NCBI GenBank assembly: GCA_900769325.1
Contig: CAAGGF010000017.1
Location: 1-41,952 of the forward strand
Reading direction: 5' to 3'
DNA length: 41,952 bases
From: Spirochaetia bacterium
Lineage (GTDB): Bacteria; Spirochaetota; Spirochaetia; Treponematales; Treponemataceae
In this document: positions 8,584 through 17,305 of the stretch, in pieces
Numbering within the stretch: position 1 is the first letter of the stretch
How the letters are laid out: every line of letters starts with the position of its first letter
Position numbers and translations under genes: made by a program
Notes under the pieces: model-generated
What the model was told of the DNA's origin: nothing
The model's database searches: none
What the model saw: the letters and a program-made list of their open reading frames with translations, nothing else

Positions 8584-8653
8584 TTTACGCTCCGTAAAAA
8601 ATCAATTTAGGATTTTAAAATTGCCAAAGGCGAGTTTTTAAATATACACTTCA

Positions 8654-8682
8654 ATTATAAATTCGAATTTACATATTATCAA
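8654..8682 (-). promoter_or_regulatory. Promoter of the TrpXYZ-type ABC operon
   Basis: Reading the minus strand, TTGATA (8682-8677), a 17-base spacer, then TATAAT (8659-8654). The expected start near 8647 gives a leader of about 65 bases to the ATG at 8583. I see no terminator or T-box in the leader. Confidence 0.75.
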
Positions 8683-8718
8683 GAAAATAAAACATCGTAA
8701 TAGAAAAAAATCTCTGTA

Positions 8719-8747
8719 TTGTACAAAGTCCTTATTTATTGTAAAAT
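8719..8747 (+). promoter_or_regulatory. suf operon promoter
   Basis: TTGTAC (8719-8724), a 17-base spacer, TAAAAT (8742-8747). The expected start near 8754 leaves a leader of about 95 bases before sufC, with AAGGA seven bases before the ATG. No clear IscR, SufR or Fur operator is recognisable. Confidence 0.7.
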
Positions 8748-8849
8748 TGTTTTGTTCGTTGCAAGACTTACCTACTAAATAACTAGATAAAGAAAAACTC
8801 TAAAATTCACTCTCCATGCTTTTTAGAAGTTTCAGGATAAGGAAAACAA

Positions 8850-9593
8850 ATGTCATTACTTGATGTTCAAAACCTTTGTGTATCGGTAGAAGATAAACAG
8901 GTTTTAAAAAATTTATCAATAACTATAAATTCTGGCGAAACTCATGTTCTCATGGGGCCAAACGGAGCCGGAAAATCAACTCTCGGAAATGCCCTGATGG
9001 GAAACCCGGTTTATTCAGTTCAGGACGGAAAAATAATTTTCAACTGCAAAGATTTAACTTCAGAAAAAACTGATGTCCGTGCAAAAGAAGGAATGTTTAT
9101 GTCGTTCCAGAATCCGCTTGAAGTTCCTGGAATCAGCCTTGAAACATTCATCCGCTCAAGCATTCAGCAAAAAACAGGCGAACGGGTAAAACTTTTTCAA
9201 TTCCAGAAAGAATTAAAAGCCTGTATGAATCTTTTAAATATGGACAGTTCTTACGCTTCAAGAGATTTAAATGTCGGTTTTTCAGGCGGAGAACGCAAAA
9301 AATCAGAAATTCTTCAGCTTTTAATGCTAAAACCAAAATTTGCAATCCTCGACGAAACTGATTCAGGGCTGGATGTCGATGCAGTCCGCACAGTTTCCAA
9401 AGGAATCGAAGAATACCAGAAAACGCAAAACGGAGCGCTTTTAATCATCACGCACTCAACCAGAATTCTCGAAAGCCTCCATGTTGATAAAGCACATATC
9501 ATCGTAAAAGGAAGCATCGTTCACACAGGAGACGCTTCTTTAGTTCAGGAAATCAACGAAAACGGATTTGACAAATATTTAAACGCCCTGTAA
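8850..9593 (+). CDS. sufC: Fe-S cluster assembly ATPase SufC
   Basis: A 247-aa soluble ABC-type ATPase of the SufBCD scaffold complex. Walker A MGPNGAGKSTL (about residues 34-44), Q-loop MSFQNPLEVPG, signature GFSGGERKKSEILQ and Walker B FAILDETDSGLDVDA are all present, and the ETDSGLD form is the SufC hallmark. The AAGGA site seven bases upstream fixes the start. First gene of sufCBDSU; sufB follows after 74 bases. Confidence 0.95.
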   Translation: MSLLDVQNLCVSVEDKQVLKNLSITINSGETHVLMGPNGAGKSTLGNALMGNPVYSVQDGKIIFNCKDLTSEKTDVRAKEGMFMSFQNPLEVPGISLETFIRSSIQQKTGERVKLFQFQKELKACMNLLNMDSSYASRDLNVGFSGGERKKSEILQLLMLKPKFAILDETDSGLDVDAVRTVSKGIEEYQKTQNGALLIITHSTRILESLHVDKAHIIVKGSIVHTGDASLVQEINENGFDKYLNAL

Positions 9594-9667
9594 AAGCTAA
9601 AAAATCCGGACGATTGATTTAAAAACGCAATTATAGAATTTCTTCTATTTAAAACACTAGGATTTTT

Positions 9668-11086
9668 ATGAGTGACGAAAAAACAATTATAAACGATATA
9701 AACAGAGAATTTTACGATTTTCGTTATGAAGAATCAGAAAAAGATTTTTACAGAATCGAAGCCGGTTTAACAGAAGAAATCGTAAAAAAACTCAGCGAAG
9801 AAAAAGGCGACCCGGAATGGATGAGAGATTTTCGTTTAAAAAGCCTTGAACAGTACAATAAAATGAAAGTTTCCACGGACTGGATGCCGGATATTTCAGG
9901 TCTTCACATAGAAGATATTGCAACTTATGTCCGCCCGAAAACAAAAATGAGCGGCAGTTGGGAAGATGTACCTGAAGACATAAAAGACACTTTCGAAAAA
10001 CTCGGAATTCCGGAAGCCGAACGAAAAAGCCTTGCCGGTGTCGGTGCACAATATGATTCAGAATTAGTCTACCACAACATTCAGGAAGAAGTAAAAAAAC
10101 AGGGCGTAATTTACCTCGATTTTGAAAGTGCTTTAAAAAGTCCTGAATGGGGTCCAATGGTAAAAGAATATTTTATGACACTCATCACGCCAAAAGACCA
10201 CAAATTTGCAGCCCTTCACGGAGCGGTATGGTCAGGAGGCTCTTTCGTTTATGTTCCAAAAAATGTAAAACTTTCTTTTCCGCTTCAATCTTACTTCAGA
10301 CTGAATGCAAAAGGTGCAGGTCAGTTTGAACACACATTAATCATTGTCGACGAAGGTGCAGACCTCCACTTTATCGAAGGCTGTTCTGCTCCAAAATACA
10401 ATGTTGCAAACCTCCATGCAGGTGCAGTTGAACTTTTCGTAAAAAAAGGTGCACATTTAAGGTATTCCACAATCGAAAACTGGTCAAAAAATATGTACAA
10501 CCTCAACACAAAGCGTGCAAAAGTCGAAGAAAAAGGCTCAATCGAATGGATTTCAGGAAGTTTCGGAAGCCACACAGGATGCCTTTACCCTGAAAGCGAT
10601 TTAGTCGGAAAAGGTGCCCGTGCAGAATTTACAGGAGTTACTTTTGCAGGAAAAGGTCAGGACTTAGACACAGGGGCAAAAATGGTTCACCTTGCACCGG
10701 AAACAACAAGCGTTATAACAACAAAATCAATTTCAAAAAGCGGCGGAAAATCAACTTACAGAAGTGCAGTCTACATCGCAAAAAACGCAGAAAATTCAAA
10801 AGCGAGCGTTTCCTGCCAGAGTTTAATGCTCGACAGCCTTTCAAGAAGCGACACAATTCCTGCAAATGTAGTTTTAAACGATTCAAGCGACATCGGTCAT
10901 GAAGCAAAAATCGGAAGAATCAGCAACGATGCAATTTTCTACCTTATGACCCGCGGAATCAGCGAAGAAGAAGCAAGAAGCATGATTGTTTCAGGTTTCG
11001 CAAATCCTGTAAGCAAAGAACTTCCGCTTGAGTACGCCGTAGAAATGAACAACTTAATCAGACTAGAAATGAAAGGTTCTATGTAA
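9668..11086 (+). CDS. sufB: Fe-S cluster scaffold protein SufB
   Basis: A 472-aa protein, normal for SufB. Family blocks include the N-terminal FRLKSLEQYNKM, the VKLSFPLQSYFRLNAKGAGQ segment and the right-handed beta-helix core with FIEGCSAPKY. The C-terminal NDSSDIGHEAKIGRI and YLMTRGISEEEARSMIV blocks pair with SufD. The scaffold cysteine equivalent to E. coli Cys405 is most likely in the VSCQSLMLD region. The start has AGGA five bases upstream. sufD begins 11 bases after its stop. Confidence 0.95.
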   Translation: MSDEKTIINDINREFYDFRYEESEKDFYRIEAGLTEEIVKKLSEEKGDPEWMRDFRLKSLEQYNKMKVSTDWMPDISGLHIEDIATYVRPKTKMSGSWEDVPEDIKDTFEKLGIPEAERKSLAGVGAQYDSELVYHNIQEEVKKQGVIYLDFESALKSPEWGPMVKEYFMTLITPKDHKFAALHGAVWSGGSFVYVPKNVKLSFPLQSYFRLNAKGAGQFEHTLIIVDEGADLHFIEGCSAPKYNVANLHAGAVELFVKKGAHLRYSTIENWSKNMYNLNTKRAKVEEKGSIEWISGSFGSHTGCLYPESDLVGKGARAEFTGVTFAGKGQDLDTGAKMVHLAPETTSVITTKSISKSGGKSTYRSAVYIAKNAENSKASVSCQSLMLDSLSRSDTIPANVVLNDSSDIGHEAKIGRISNDAIFYLMTRGISEEEARSMIVSGFANPVSKELPLEYAVEMNNLIRLEMKGSM

Positions 11087-11097
11087 AAAGGTGGCTT

Positions 11098-12192
11098 ATG
11101 GAAAAATCAAATTCAATAAAAATAAACGAAATTCCTTCTAAAACCTGGAGCTGGCTAAAATTAAATTCAAGTCAGTTTCAAATTCATTCAGATTTTTCAC
11201 AAAAAGAAATCTCCGTTCAGAACCTTGAAGAATCCGCAGATTTTCACACCGAAAATTTATCTTCCAATGAACAAAAAAACGCAAATCAGACTTTAAAAGA
11301 TTCTTCACTGGATGAACTCATAAAATCTTCTTCAAAAAGTCAGAATGTAATCACAATTTCCAAAGACACAAAAAATCCGGTTTTAATTTTTTTAGACTAC
11401 GCCGAAAACGAATTTTCTTCATCAGTTCAAAAAATCATCGTAAAAGAAAATGTTAATGCAGAACTAATTTTTGTCTGTACTTCAAAAAATGCATCCTCTG
11501 GTGCGAGCGTTATTTCCACAGAAGTTTTTGCTGAACAAAATTCAAATGTAAAAATTTCAAAAATCCAGCTTCTTTCTTCAGGTTTTTCTCAAATTGACGA
11601 CACGACTTTTTTCTGCAGCGACAATTCTTCTGCAAGCCTTTTTCTTGTTCAGCTCGGTGCAAAAGAAATTTTTTCTTCCGTACACGCAAATTTAAACGGA
11701 TATAAATCAAAATTCTATTCAGACACTGCATATTTCTGCAAAGAAAACCAGAATTACGATTTTAACCATGTCTGCCACCAGATTGCACAAAAAACCGACT
11801 GCAAAATGTACATAAACGGAGCCTTAAAAGATTCTGCAAAAAAAACTTACCGCGGAACAATCGATTTTAAAAACGGCTGCAAAGGTTCAACCGGCGATGA
11901 ACAGGAAAAAGTTCTTGTTTTAAGCAAAGAAACAACGAACAATTCAATTCCTGTAATTTTGTGCGACGAAGAAGATGTTCAGGGGGAACACGGCTGTTCA
12001 ATCGGAAGGCTGAGCAACGAAATTCTTTTCTACATGGAAAGCCGCGGAATCGATGCAAAATCCGCAGAAAAAATCATCGCACGGGCAATTGTAAACGCAG
12101 TCCTTTCAAAAATTCCAAAAGATGAAAATGTTTTGAAACTTTCAGAAGACTTCCTAAACAAAATTTTTGGAGATGAAAATGAATCAATATAA
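11098..12192 (+). CDS. sufD: Fe-S cluster assembly protein SufD
   Basis: A 364-aa member of the SufB/SufD family and partner of SufB in the SufBC2D complex. The N-terminal 190 residues are poorly conserved and rich in Ser, Asn and Lys. The C-terminal part carries the family signature: CHQIAQKTDCKMYINGALKD, then EDVQGEHGCSIGRLSNEI and YMESRGIDAKSAEKII. AGGTGG stands directly upstream of the ATG, and sufB ends 11 bases before. Its 3' end overlaps the start of sufS by 14 bases. Confidence 0.9.
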   Translation: MEKSNSIKINEIPSKTWSWLKLNSSQFQIHSDFSQKEISVQNLEESADFHTENLSSNEQKNANQTLKDSSLDELIKSSSKSQNVITISKDTKNPVLIFLDYAENEFSSSVQKIIVKENVNAELIFVCTSKNASSGASVISTEVFAEQNSNVKISKIQLLSSGFSQIDDTTFFCSDNSSASLFLVQLGAKEIFSSVHANLNGYKSKFYSDTAYFCKENQNYDFNHVCHQIAQKTDCKMYINGALKDSAKKTYRGTIDFKNGCKGSTGDEQEKVLVLSKETTNNSIPVILCDEEDVQGEHGCSIGRLSNEILFYMESRGIDAKSAEKIIARAIVNAVLSKIPKDENVLKLSEDFLNKIFGDENESI

Positions 12193-13396
12193 AAAAGATT
12201 TTCCAATTTTTTCAGCACCAGAAAACGACGGAATAATTTATTTCGATAATGCGGCAACAACTCAAAGACCAAAAGCTGTAATCGATTCAATTTCAGATTA
12301 TTATAAAAAAGACAACGCAAACCCGCTTCGAGGGCTTTATTCTTTAAGCGAACGGGCAACAGAAGCATACGAAAATGCACGCCACACGACTGCAAAATTC
12401 ATAAATGCCAACGATTGCGAAATAATTTTTACACGAAACGCTACAGAAAGCCTGAATTTAGTCGCTTACACTTACGGTTTTGAAAACATTTCAGAGGGCG
12501 ACGAAATTGTCGTTTCCATAATGGAACACCACTCAAACATTCTTCCGTGGCAGATGCTTTGCAAAGAAAAAGGTGCAAAATTAGTTTTCCTTGAACCGAA
12601 CAAAACGACTTTCGAATTTTCAGATGAAGAATTAAACAAAATCACGGAAAAAACAAAAATCGTTGCAATCGGTCATGTATCAAATGTAATCGGAATTACA
12701 AATCCTGTAAAAAAAATTGCCGAAAAAGCTCACAAAGTCGGGGCAATCTGCGTTGTAGACGGTGCTCAGGCTGTTCCGCATTTTAAAGTCGATGTAAAAG
12801 AAATCGATGCAGATTTTTACGCATTCAGTGCACATAAACTTGCAGGTCCTATGGGGCTCGGTGTTCTATACGGAAAAAAATCTCTCCTCGAAAAAACAAA
12901 GCCTTTCATGCGCGGCGGTGAAATGATTGAATATGTCACAAGAGAAAGTGCAACATGGGCTGAACTTCCACACAAATTCGAAGGCGGAACTGTAAACGCA
13001 AGCGGAGCAATCGGTCTTGCAAAAGCAATCGAGTACATTTCTCAAATCGGAATGAAAAACATCCAAAACCACGACAACATTCTTTCAACGCTTTTAATCC
13101 AAAAAATGAAAGAAATTCCACATGTCACAATACTCGGAAACGAAAACCCTGAAAAACACTGCGGAATCGTAACTTTTACAATAGAAGGCGTTCATCCGCA
13201 CGACATTGCAAGCATCCTCGACACTGAAAAAATCTGTATTCGTGCAGGTCACCACTGTGCTCAGCCGCTCGGAGAATTTTTAAATGTTCCGGCTTCTGCA
13301 AGGGCAAGCCTTTATTTTTACAACGACGAAGAAGAAATCGAAAAATTTGTAAAGGCATTAAGTCAGGTAAGAAAATGGGCAGGTTTTAAAGATTAA
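12179..13396 (+). CDS. sufS: Cysteine desulfurase SufS
   Basis: A 405-aa PLP enzyme that takes sulfur from cysteine for Fe-S assembly. IYFDNAATTQRP is at the N-terminus, the MEHHSN block and VDGAQAVPH bind the cofactor, and the PLP lysine is in AFSAHKLAGPMG. The catalytic cysteine is in IRAGHHCAQP, the type II (SufS) form. The start at 12179 is chosen because GGAG at 12169-12172 lies six bases before it; in-frame TTG (12167) and ATG (12173) are poorer. The 14-base overlap with sufD suggests translational coupling. With SufU present, SufS probably passes sulfur to that zinc protein. Confidence 0.95.
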   Translation: MNQYKKDFPIFSAPENDGIIYFDNAATTQRPKAVIDSISDYYKKDNANPLRGLYSLSERATEAYENARHTTAKFINANDCEIIFTRNATESLNLVAYTYGFENISEGDEIVVSIMEHHSNILPWQMLCKEKGAKLVFLEPNKTTFEFSDEELNKITEKTKIVAIGHVSNVIGITNPVKKIAEKAHKVGAICVVDGAQAVPHFKVDVKEIDADFYAFSAHKLAGPMGLGVLYGKKSLLEKTKPFMRGGEMIEYVTRESATWAELPHKFEGGTVNASGAIGLAKAIEYISQIGMKNIQNHDNILSTLLIQKMKEIPHVTILGNENPEKHCGIVTFTIEGVHPHDIASILDTEKICIRAGHHCAQPLGEFLNVPASARASLYFYNDEEEIEKFVKALSQVRKWAGFKD

Positions 13397-13398
13397 AA

Positions 13399-13556
13399 GC
13401 CCGTTCCAAGAGTATAGTTAATAGTGCCATTTCCGAATTTGATTCTGCATCTCTTACGCTATACGGTATAGATGCTAAAAAAGTTCAGCACGACAATACT
13501 TAAGACAGATTCTAATTTTTCAAATTTAAAAAAAATCATTTATTTTGGAGCGTTTT
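13399..13556 (+). other. sufS-sufU spacer with nested palindromes
   Basis: This 158-base spacer is long for the operon. It holds CTATAC-G-GTATAG (13459-13471), a perfect 6-bp inverted repeat, overlapping a second pair GCATCT/AGATGC (13447-13452 and 13470-13475). One frame (13399-13503) stays open for 34 codons but has no start codon. It could be an operator, an RNA-processing or structure element, or the remnant of an older sequence. No clear promoter is seen. GGAG at 13547-13550 belongs to sufU. Confidence 0.4.
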
Positions 13557-14051
13557 ATGGATACAAAAGAACTTTATAGAGAAATCTTAAACGAACACAA
13601 TTTAAATCCGTCTCACAAAGCACCTATGCAGGATGCAACGATGAGTTTAAACGGCGTAAATCCATCTTGCGGCGACAACATCACATTAAATTTAAAAATA
13701 AAAGACGGAATCATAACAGACGGTTCTTTTACCGGGCAAGGCTGTGCTGTAAGTCAGGCAAGCTGCGACATGATGCTCGACCTTGTAATCGGAAAACCAC
13801 AAGCTGAAGCAGAACGCCTGAACGAAATCTTCATGAACATGATAAAAGGTTCTGCCTCTGAAACAGAAATTGAACAGCTCGATGAAGCAGCCGCTTTAAG
13901 CGACATAAGCAAAATGCCTGCAAGAGTAAAATGTGCAGTTCTAGGCTGGCGTACAATGAAAGAAATGTTTCAGTCAGGTTCTTCATGTGCCCAGTGCCAG
14001 AATCTTCACTGCCAGAAAAACGATTCAACAGATCTTGATTCAAACAGCTAA
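13557..14051 (+). CDS. sufU: Zinc-dependent sulfurtransferase SufU
   Basis: A 164-aa IscU-like protein that accepts sulfur from SufS. Zinc-ligand motifs are intact: NPSCGDNITL, GQGCAVSQAS and, near residue 125, ARVKCAVLGW. The insertion between the second and third cysteines is the SufU form and not the IscU form. The ATG at 13557 is preferred over the TTG at 13545, as GGAG lies six bases before it. After the usual end the protein has a C-terminal tail with CAQCQNLHC (three extra cysteines) and an acidic finish, which standard SufU proteins lack. Last gene of the suf operon. Confidence 0.9.
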   Translation: MDTKELYREILNEHNLNPSHKAPMQDATMSLNGVNPSCGDNITLNLKIKDGIITDGSFTGQGCAVSQASCDMMLDLVIGKPQAEAERLNEIFMNMIKGSASETEIEQLDEAAALSDISKMPARVKCAVLGWRTMKEMFQSGSSCAQCQNLHCQKNDSTDLDSNS

Positions 14052-14234
14052 GTCTGTTGATTCTTAAAAATATTGCAGATGAATTTAATACCTCTTATAC
14101 AACTAAAAGTCGTGGAACTTTTTAAAGCAGAGAAGTTATTAATTTTTCCGCACGAATAAAAATTTTACTAAAAAAATTCCTGCTATTTGTATTCAAACTT
14201 ATCTCTAAAAACTAAAGTTTTTAAAGATTTCCTA
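14052..14234. other. Non-coding stretch between sufU and nrdD promoter
   Basis: No gene is seen. Just after sufU there is a small hairpin AACAG/CTGTT (14043-14058) without a T run, so a suf terminator is not secure. Near the right end CTCTAAAAACT and AGTTTTTAAAG (14203-14226) form an inverted repeat with one mismatch and a 2-base centre, directly upstream of the nrdD -35. It could be an operator or a weak terminator. Confidence 0.4.
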
Positions 14235-14264
14235 TTGACATTCAATCTTGTCTGATAGTATTAT
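14235..14264 (+). promoter_or_regulatory. nrdDG promoter
   Basis: A perfect TTGACA at 14235-14240, an 18-base spacer and TATTAT at 14259-14264. The expected start near 14271 lies just before the two NrdR boxes, so a bound repressor would block initiation or early elongation. The leader to nrdD is close to 100 bases. Confidence 0.75.
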
Positions 14265-14275
14265 AGTTTAACTGT

Positions 14276-14291
14276 ACGCTATATATAGTGT
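14276..14291 (+). promoter_or_regulatory. NrdR box 1
   Basis: ACGCTATATATAGTGT differs from the symmetrical NrdR consensus (ACACwATATATwGTGT) at one position. It sits immediately downstream of the predicted nrdD transcription start, where NrdR represses ribonucleotide reductase genes. Confidence 0.85.
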
Positions 14292-14318
14292 ACAGGTTTA
14301 ACTATTTTTAAATAATTG

Positions 14319-14334
14319 ACACTATATATAAATA
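14319..14334 (+). promoter_or_regulatory. NrdR box 2
   Basis: ACACTATATATAAATA: the left half is a perfect NrdR half-site, the right half is degenerate. It starts 43 bp after box 1, close to four helical turns, so both boxes face the same side of the DNA as NrdR pairs require. Confidence 0.75.
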
Positions 14335-14368
14335 TGTCAAAATAAAATAACAAAAGGCGGGTGGCATC

Positions 14369-16531
14369 ATGAAAATTATCAAACGCAACGGTGAAGAAGC
14401 TGTATTCGATATATCAAAAATCATAACTGCAATTTCAAAAGCAAATAATGAAGTTCCTGCCTCCGAAAAATTAACTGAAAAACAGATTTCAGACATCGCA
14501 AACGAAATTACAACTTACTGCGAAAATTCAAAAACAGAAATGAATGTAGAGTCAATTCAGGACCTTGTAGAAAAAGGCATCATGAAAACAGGACACTTTG
14601 CAATCGCAAAACTCTACATCACATACAGATACCAGCACGAATTAATGCGAAAGGCAAATTCAACAGACAAACAAATTCTTTCCCTTCTGGAATGTTGCAA
14701 CGAAGAAGTAAAACAGGAAAATTCAAATAAAAATTCAACAGTCGTAAGCGTTCAGCGTGATTACATGGCTGGCGAAGTTTCAAAAGACATCACAAGACGA
14801 CTTTTACTCGACGAAGACATTGCAAAAGCCCATCAAGAAGGAATCATTCACTTCCACGATGCAGACTATTTTGCCCAGCACATGCACAACTGCGATCTTG
14901 TAAACCTTGAAGATATGCTCCAGAACGGAACCGTAATCAGCGGAACAAAAATCGACAAACCTCATTCCTTTTCTACAGCCTGCAATATCGCAACTCAAAT
15001 TATCGCCCAAGTCGCATCGTCTCAATACGGCGGACAGAGCATTTCACTAACACATTTAGCACCGTTTGTTGATGTAAGCCGCAAAAGAATCGCAAAAGAA
15101 CTTAAAGAAACTCAAGAAGAAACAGGTCTTCAATATACAAAAGAACAATACGATTACATTTTAAACAGAAGACTTTTAGAAGAAATCAAGCGCGGAGTTC
15201 AGACAATTCAGTATCAGGTTGTAACTTTGATGACAACAAATGGTCAAAGTCCGTTCGTAACAATTTTCATGTACTTAAACGAAGCTAAAAACGAACAGGA
15301 AAAGCACGACTTAGCATTAATAATCGAAGAAGTTTTAAAACAGCGTCATCAGGGCGTAAAAAATGAAAAAGGACTTTGGGTAACTCCGGCATTTCCAAAA
15401 CTCATTTATGTTCTCGAACCAGACAACATCGAACCGGGTTCAAGATTCTACTATTTAACAGAACTCGCAGCAAAATGTACGGCAAGACGACTTGTTCCTG
15501 ACTACATTTCAGAAAAAAAGATGTTCGAACTAAAAGAACACCACTGCTATCCGTGTATGGGTTGCCGTTCATTCCTCACAGTTTACTACGACGAAAACAA
15601 AAAGCCTAAATTCTACGGAAGATTCAATCAGGGAGTCGTAACAATAAACCTCGTTGACATCGCCTGCTCAAGCGGAAAAAATATTGATTCATTCTGGAAG
15701 ATTTTCGATGAAAGGCTCGACTTGTGCTACAGGGCACTTATGACACGCCACAACAGATTAAAAGGAACTCCTTCAGATGTTGCACCAATTCTCTGGCAGA
15801 ACGGAGCACTTGCAAGACTTGAAAAAGGCGAAGTAATCGATAAACTCCTTTACAACGGCTATTCTACAATTTCTTTAGGATACGCAGGACTTTGTGAATG
15901 TGTCCGCTACATGACAGGAAAACCTCACACAGATCCAGAAGCAACTCCATTCGCACTTAAAATTATGCAGCATTTAAACGATGCATGTGCAAAATGGCGT
16001 GCAAAAACAAGCATTGCATTCAGCCTTTACGGAACTCCGCTTGAAAGCACTACTTATAAATTTGCAAAATGCTTAAAAAGGCGTTTCGGTGAAATTCCTG
16101 GTGTTACAGACAAAAATTACATCACAAACAGTTACCATGTTCATGTTACAGAACCAATCGATGCATTCAAAAAACTCACATTTGAAAGCCAGTTCCAGGA
16201 ATTAAGTCCGGGCGGTGCTGTAAGTTATGTAGAAGTTCCAAATCTCGAAAACAACATTCCTGCCGTAATGACGCTTTTAAAGCACATCTACGAAAACATA
16301 ATGTATGCAGAATTAAACACAAAAAGCGACTGCTGTCAGGTATGCGGTTACACAGGCGAAATCATGACTGTCGAAGATTCCGACGGAAAACTTGTATGGG
16401 AATGTCCAAACTGCAAAAACCGTGATCAGGCAAAAATGAATGTTGCACGCAGAACTTGCGGTTACATCGGAACTCAGTATTGGAATCAGGGACGAACTCA
16501 AGAAATCAGGGAGCGTGTTTTACACCTTTAA
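14369..16531 (+). CDS. nrdD: Anaerobic ribonucleoside-triphosphate reductase
   Basis: A 720-aa glycyl-radical enzyme that makes deoxynucleotides without oxygen. Residues 1 to about 95 are an ATP-cone (MKIIKRNGEEAVFDISKI), the allosteric activity site. The catalytic barrel follows, with HFHDADYF and CNIATQI segments. Near the end are the zinc-type cysteines CCQVCGY and CPNCKN, then the radical loop RRTCGYIG with the glycine at about residue 698. GGGTGG lies five bases before the ATG. nrdG, its activase, starts one base after the stop. Two NrdR boxes upstream show control by NrdR. Confidence 0.97.
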   Translation: MKIIKRNGEEAVFDISKIITAISKANNEVPASEKLTEKQISDIANEITTYCENSKTEMNVESIQDLVEKGIMKTGHFAIAKLYITYRYQHELMRKANSTDKQILSLLECCNEEVKQENSNKNSTVVSVQRDYMAGEVSKDITRRLLLDEDIAKAHQEGIIHFHDADYFAQHMHNCDLVNLEDMLQNGTVISGTKIDKPHSFSTACNIATQIIAQVASSQYGGQSISLTHLAPFVDVSRKRIAKELKETQEETGLQYTKEQYDYILNRRLLEEIKRGVQTIQYQVVTLMTTNGQSPFVTIFMYLNEAKNEQEKHDLALIIEEVLKQRHQGVKNEKGLWVTPAFPKLIYVLEPDNIEPGSRFYYLTELAAKCTARRLVPDYISEKKMFELKEHHCYPCMGCRSFLTVYYDENKKPKFYGRFNQGVVTINLVDIACSSGKNIDSFWKIFDERLDLCYRALMTRHNRLKGTPSDVAPILWQNGALARLEKGEVIDKLLYNGYSTISLGYAGLCECVRYMTGKPHTDPEATPFALKIMQHLNDACAKWRAKTSIAFSLYGTPLESTTYKFAKCLKRRFGEIPGVTDKNYITNSYHVHVTEPIDAFKKLTFESQFQELSPGGAVSYVEVPNLENNIPAVMTLLKHIYENIMYAELNTKSDCCQVCGYTGEIMTVEDSDGKLVWECPNCKNRDQAKMNVARRTCGYIGTQYWNQGRTQEIRERVLHL

Positions 16532-16532
16532 A

Positions 16533-17024
16533 ATGTACTACGGAACAATAAAAAAAACTGATATAGCAAACGGCGACGGCGTAAGGGTTTCTCTTTTTGT
16601 CAGCGGCTGCAGAAGGCATTGCAAAGGATGCTTCAACAGTCAGACATGGGATTTCTGCTACGGAACTCCATTTACAAACAAAACAGAAGAAGAAATTCTT
16701 TCAGCCTTAGAACCGCCATACATCGCAGGCCTTACAGTTTTAGGCGGAGAACCGTTTGAACAGGAAAATCAACAGGTTCTTTCTGAATTTCTTGAAAAAG
16801 TAAAAAAAACTTATCCAAATAAAACAATCTGGTGCTATACAGGCTATGTTTACGATAAAGACATTCTTCCAGAAAATGGCCAAAAACACTGCGAATTTAC
16901 AAAAAAAATGCTTGAAAATATCGATACTCTCGTAGACGGACCTTTCATCGAAGAGCAAAAAAATATTATGCTTCAGTTCCGCGGCTCAGAAAACCAGCGT
17001 ATAATTAATTTAAAACAAAACTGA
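16533..17024 (+). CDS. nrdG: Anaerobic ribonucleotide reductase activating protein
   Basis: A 163-aa radical-SAM enzyme that installs the glycyl radical on NrdD. The cluster motif CRRHCKGC (CxxxCxxC) is at about residues 26-33, after SLFVSG, and the SAM-binding GGEP is present in VLGGEPF. The frame is open back into nrdD, but ATG at 16533 gives the family start (MYYGTIKKTDIANGDGVR) and length. No Shine-Dalgarno sequence is close; the single base between nrdD stop and nrdG start suggests translational coupling. Confidence 0.95.
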   Translation: MYYGTIKKTDIANGDGVRVSLFVSGCRRHCKGCFNSQTWDFCYGTPFTNKTEEEILSALEPPYIAGLTVLGGEPFEQENQQVLSEFLEKVKKTYPNKTIWCYTGYVYDKDILPENGQKHCEFTKKMLENIDTLVDGPFIEEQKNIMLQFRGSENQRIINLKQN

Positions 17025-17043
17025 ATTCTATCTCAAAATTAAA

Positions 17044-17077
17044 TTTTTAAAGCAAAATCTGATTCAATTTATTTTGC
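17044..17077 (-). terminator. Weak hairpin at the end of the DUF5348 gene
   Basis: On the minus strand GCAAAAT (17077-17071) pairs with ATTTTGC (17058-17052), followed by TTTAAAAATTT. The 5' arm includes the stop codon of the small gene. The stem is AT-rich and the T run is interrupted. It lies between converging nrdG and the small gene. Confidence 0.35.
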
Positions 17078-17305
17078 AGGAATGCCTGTGATAAATTCTT
17101 TGTAAGGCGTATTTTTTAATGAAAAAATCATTTCGCCTTTTTCATTTGAATCGATTACCAAAGAAGTTTCAACCCATTTATCATCCACAAGAACTTCAAA
17201 CGAATCGCCGAATTCAAGCGATTTTACGATTGTATTTTCTTCTTCGTTTGCAATTACGAATTTTCCGGTTGATTCATCAAATTCTAAAGTTCCTTTTTTT
17301 TCCAT
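17069..17305 (-). CDS. Small DUF5348-like protein
   Basis: A 78-aa acidic protein starting MEKKGTLEFDESTGKF; ATG at 17305 is chosen because GAGG lies six bases upstream (an in-frame TTG at 17317 lacks a site). The pattern GTLEFD, then SLEFGDSFEVLVDDKWVET with a central GDxxEVLxxxxWVxT block, resembles DUF5348, a family of small proteins of unknown role. No signal peptide or membrane segment. It stands alone between converging nrdG and diverging polA. Confidence 0.6.
   Translation of the reverse strand: MEKKGTLEFDESTGKFVIANEEENTIVKSLEFGDSFEVLVDDKWVETSLVIDSNEKGEMIFSLKNTPYKEFITGIPAK

Noticed and set aside
8610..8640. CCAAAGGC in the ABC operon leader as a third ANTAR site
   Set aside because: The matching bases are on the plus strand, while the leader RNA is from the minus strand, and they form no 6-bp hairpin with a hexaloop or a terminator overlap.
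8584..8653. T-box or tryptophan attenuator before the TrpXYZ-type operon
   Set aside because: The leader is only about 65 bases, with no specifier loop, T-box sequence or terminator.
13399..13503. Open 34-codon frame between sufS and sufU
   Set aside because: No start codon or ribosome site and no recognised similarity; chance openness in a 160-base spacer is plausible, so it is not called as a gene.
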